Below, piece after piece: positions 59,760 to 64,000 of a stretch of 64,000 nt of DNA (the stretch's first letter is position 1; each line of letters opens with the position of its first letter). The position numbers were made by a program, and so were the translations under genes. The notes beneath the pieces were generated by a model. That model saw nothing but the letters and a program-made list of their open reading frames with translations, did no database searches and had not been told where the DNA came from. The stretch is from Anolis sagrei (Eukaryota > Chordata > Lepidosauria > Squamata > Anolidae): NCBI RefSeq assembly GCF_037176765.1, contig NC_090023.1, positions 104,236,866 to 104,300,865 of the forward strand, read 5' to 3'.

Positions 59760-59905
59760 ATAATAATAATAATTTTATTTTTATACCCTGCCTCCATCTC
59801 CCCGAAGGGATTTGGGGTGGCTTACAGAGGGATAAGCCCAAGGATTACAGATAAAACAGACACAGTAAAAACAATAACAACAAATAATAAAAACATTAGA
59901 ATCAA
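59760..59905 (-). mobile_element. LINE 3' end, reverse
   Basis: (TAA)n then 'ttatttttataccctgcctc', 'atctccccgaagggatttgg' and 'ggtggcttacagagggataa'. Reverse of the common squamate LINE tail. Confidence 0.6.
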
Positions 59906-59909
59906 TTAA

Positions 59910-62900
59910 CATCACAAAAACCAAGTGTCCATCTCCTAGCTGGCCAATTTGAAACTGATGCATACCAACAGTGATGCTGAAGGGTGGTAAAATCCCTGCA
60001 AGGCAGTGTATAGTACTTGTATTAATTTACAATAGTGCATGTATGTGTATGTATATTTATTTACATGGGATGAAATCTCACCTAACTCCATGGGATGTCT
60101 GAACAAACATTTGTAAGATTGCAAAACAGTAAGTTCATTTTGTCTTGTGTACCAAGTTGTATAACTTTGTAAAGTTATTACTTCACGATTAATAATGTTG
60201 CACATGTTAAAACCATTACATATTGTCCAGCGGATAGTATGGACAGTACACAACTGTAAAGACAGCATGACTTACTACATTCTAATGTCCAGCTGTCCTT
60301 GTTAATAACTTTTGCCAGCTTGATCACACTTTGATGTTGCTTGGCTACGTGTGTATGTTTTGATCTGTAAAATGTCAATGAATACATTGTGTGGTTCACT
60401 GCACTGCTAGAGATGGCTGATAGTGGTAAACAGAGTTTGTACTAATAGTAATTCATACGCTAAGTTCTGGCGCCACAAATGTGGCTCACACCATCCATGG
60501 GAAGTATGTATGGTATATCAGTTTATGTGCTTACATTCAGGAATTATGCAACCAGCATAATTTGAGAAAGCAGACATTACTCTCTATGTATTAGCAGGAA
60601 TCTGTGTAGCTTACCACTCCCGAGTCTCTTTATATTTTATGAAAACCAGCCATATTCACGGTTGCTGTTTTTCTTGGTTTTCTGTATAACCTGCTAAGAG
60701 GGGCACTAGTACCCTGCTTTTCCTTAATTCTTCTCTTGAGACCAACAAGCAGTCTTTTTTGGCAGATAACAAAGGCCAAAAGATATCCCAAAGGTTCCCT
60801 TTTCCAAGTGATTTAATGAGCATTTAATGAGCACCAGTGCAATATTCTACTATGGACAGAATGCAGTGCTGGACCTCTGCTGGCAAAATTGTTAAATGCA
60901 ATGGACCTGGGGCTACCTCTTCTTTCCAATCATCCCGAAATCAGATTACAAGAGCCAGAAGTCTTTTAGAAAAGGTTTCTTTACATTGCAAAAGACTAAG
61001 AGGAAGGGGTACTTCTGAGAACTTAAGTCAGTGATATGATAGATCCCTGAAGGACAGTGGGTTATTACAATGGTTGTTACCCAGTGTTTCTGAGCAGAGA
61101 TGCATTCCAACTTTCAATATGACCATGACTCTGCTTCTCCAGTAGGTCCACAAACCAAAAGAAGGCAGAAGTGGAGAAGCAATGCAGGTAGTTCTTTCAA
61201 ACCTGGAACAACTCCTGAATTCAGGGCAGATTGACATTATAGACTCTCACAGTTGAAGCATCTGAAATTAGCTCTGTGTGTTTCTGCAACACCAGGTAAA
61301 TGTAAAATTTAAAGATATGAGTCACTGTTAAAAACATCAATAATTTCTGTGCCAGCCAGTGCTGTATTAAGGTTTTCATAACCTCTAGGTATAATTGTAT
61401 TTGGCACCGTTTTGCTTCAATGTACCATTAGGGACTGACAGATCATTCTAAATGTGCAAATCTGTTAAAATGGATAGTTTGAAATATCTTTGTTTTTATT
61501 CTCAATTCATGTATATATATATTTGTGAATCTTGTCTTTGTAGGCCCTAAGGCAGACACTCTTGTGTCATTCCTCCATGACAAGCCACAATTTATCTGGC
61601 TTCCTAGTTAGTCATGTCATGTAAGTACATCCCATATTCTGTTCTTCAAAACTGTGGATAATGCAGAACCAACCTTGGTGGTGTGTCATAAACTGCTTAT
61701 TGACCAAAAGAACCTGTGGGAAATGGCTTGAGAATGGTAGAGAATAAGCCCACAAGAAGAAAATTGCAGAGATGTATATTTTATTATACATCCAACTCAC
61801 ACCTTGTCCAGTCTACTAAAGATCCAGCTCGACATTGCCATCTAGTGATAAATTAAGTATTCATGCAAGATACTACAATGGTCCCTTGCTTATTTGTACT
61901 TTATATACAGTATTTTATATTTTAAAAGTGTAAACAACCTGTTCAGTTTTGGAATACCATGTGCCTACTGTGTATGTACTCTAACTGGAACAACAATTAA
62001 GCAAGTGACAATTATGAAACCAAGCAGAAAAGTAATAATTTTCCTTTTATTTCCCTTTATCAACTTTATAGTGCAATCTTGAGAACAGTAACATTGTAGA
62101 TAAGCATTCTGCTTGCTTTAAACAAGTACAGTACTGCAAAATTGTCTTAAACAAGACATTTCTGAGGCCATATTTTTATAGCCTGCCTTTTCCCAGGAAT
62201 ACCACAATACTTTCACGATCTTTATTTATCTACATAATTTAAATGACCTAATTAAATGTTATGTCAAGTTTCAAAATAAATGCAGTCCCCAAAGGATATA
62301 AATTGGACTTGTTAACAGGTAAATGCTGGTTTGGTTTCAAAGCTTGCCACTGTATGCATCCCTTTCCCATGCACAACATATTTCTGAGCAAATGGAAGTC
62401 AGAATACACCTGCTCTATACCCTGAACTTGACTATTTGGAAGAGTAAAACTGACCAAATAGTTAAAAGTGCATACATGTGCCACATTTCAAACCAAGTTA
62501 CAACTTTCCCTTCCTGCTTTCTGGTGGGGTTCTCACCCTCAAGTACAACTAAAATAGCACGAGGTGTTGAGGAAGAGGAGAAGTGATATTAGTTTGGAGC
62601 AGTGAGTAAAGAAAATATTAACATCCCCTACCCTACTCTTCTTAGAATTCAGTTACTCACTGGTGTAATATGTAACTAAGCCTCAAGATTTGTTCCAAGG
62701 AAACCTGTTCTGAAGAAATGTGCTTAGAATTGGTCCTTAAGTACAGAGAGGTTATAGATTCCTTAAATCACCCATTTTTGCCTTGTTAGAACTTTATTTG
62801 GTGACTGTAACACATTCTCTTTGCAGACTGGTTTTTTCTATTGAGTTATTTACTTAAAGCAGGCCTGTAGAATTCCTGATCCATCAAAAGATGCATATTT

Positions 62901-62950
62901 TGTGGCATGCTACAAGCCCACAGTCTTCCCCTGGTGCTGAAGGCAGTCCT
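59910..62950. other. Downstream intergenic DNA, no gene recognised
   Basis: AT-rich, with ORFs below 115 codons on both strands and none with recognisable domains. Gene order in mammals predicts MFSD9 downstream on the opposite strand; I saw no exon of it here. Confidence 0.4.
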
Positions 62951-62955
62951 CCGGT

Positions 62956-63062
62956 GTTGTCGAAGGCTGGAATGGCTGGAATCACTAGGTTGTTGTGGTT
63001 TTTTTGGGCATGTACTGGAACATGGCCATAAATCCCCCCCAAAAAACCTCACAGCAACCCAG
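62956..63062. repeat. Penelope-like-associated repeat, degraded
   Basis: 'tgtcgaaggctggaatggct' + 'ggaatcactagg' through 'ggaacatggccataaatccc' to 'aacctcacagcaacccag'. Confidence 0.55.
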
Positions 63063-63808
63063 TCCTCCAGTGTTACAAACATAAGGGAGACTTGAGAATA
63101 CAGAGACAGAGTAAAAAAAGTACATCTTGCCCAAGATTCCATAGAGGAGTAACATGGAAAGGTGAGATGGTGCTCTGAAACTAGCATTCTCCTCTGATTT
63201 ATCTTTCTTGGCTTTGCAGATTCCAGTTCAGCTGGATCCTGAGAACTAGTAGCGTCTAAAGCACATAACCAGATGATGCCATCTATCTTTCAATACATTT
63301 ACCCTTATTCTAAGCCAAGAGTGATAAGTGGCATAAAAGTACCGACACTTGGCCCACTCTTGGAATTGCTGTAGGACAGCAACACAATGGGCTCCTTCTT
63401 CATGGAAGAATGCCCTACATTTTAAGATCAAACTGATTACCACAGACAATGATAATGGCACCCTTTAACCCATTTAAAGTAGCAAGTATAATTTTGGAAT
63501 CGGAAAATGCTGTGTCTTACAGTATTTTTAAAAGGATTTTCCAGACCTTAGATGTGACAACTTTCCCTTTGAATTACAGCTGGGAAATCCTTAGTGATTT
63601 AATGTATTTTTCTGGTCATTTCAGATCACCCCTGTTGAGTTGGCAGGTCAGGGGAAAAATGCAAGAGATGCATTCAGCTTCTTCCTTGTTTCTCCAATGT
63701 TTCTGAAATTGCAGCACAGTCTTTTTGAACCCCTACATTCTTTGATAAAACATTTTGATTTCACTGTTGTTTTTATTTTGTTTGCATGAAATGCAATGTA
63801 GTTCACTA

Positions 63809-64000
<192 letters not shown>

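Noticed and set aside
59910-62950. MFSD9 exons downstream of SLC9A2
   Set aside because: Expected by mammalian gene order, but no minus-strand ORF here shows membrane-transporter sequence.

Overview
This is a vertebrate nuclear window, most likely from a squamate reptile and probably Anolis-like. The evidence is one multi-exon protein gene with GT-AG introns in a landscape of Bov-B LINE sequence, tRNA-derived SINEs with a Bov-B-like tail, a second SINE of the type abundant in anoles, L2/CR1-type LINE ends, many hAT-like and palindromic MITEs, and a Helitron. The species call rests on remembered repeat families, not on a search.

The main content is a complete SLC9A2 (NHE2) gene on the + strand. 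Twelve coding exons run from 16402 to 56497 and splice, in consistent phase at every junction, into a 787-residue Na+/H+ exchanger (human NHE2 is 812 residues). The promoter and 5' leader lie in a GC-rich island at about 15890-16720. The leader holds a short upstream ORF in a strong start context and a complementary GAG...CTC trinucleotide repeat pair. The 3' UTR probably runs to 56621-56626 or 57929-57934.

At the left edge (3-134) there is a short coding tail with a stop, followed by an AATAAA at 478. It is probably the last exon of an upstream + strand gene; mammalian gene order predicts SLC9A4, but the sequence alone does not prove that. At the right edge (about 63800-63943) there is a weaker candidate terminal exon of unknown identity.

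Region by region: 135-15890 is 3' UTR and intergenic DNA full of transposon fossils, including a palindromic MITE split by a 2.3 kb element, a GC-rich insertion whose empty site is also in the window, and two hAT elements with 8-bp target duplications. 16402-56497 is SLC9A2; its introns hold a Helitron with nested retroelements, a Bov-B LINE fragment, a transposon-like element with arms of about 150 bp, several perfect hairpins and many palindromic MITEs. 56498-64000 is 3' UTR and downstream DNA with SINEs and a LINE reverse-transcriptase fragment.

I saw no CRISPR array, operon, rRNA or functional tRNA gene, and nothing that amounts to a new multi-gene system. The most interesting items are local: the 5' leader architecture of SLC9A2, a set of near-perfect hairpins that look like inverted micro-duplications, nested transposons whose empty sites can be read in the window, and the two unassigned terminal-exon candidates.
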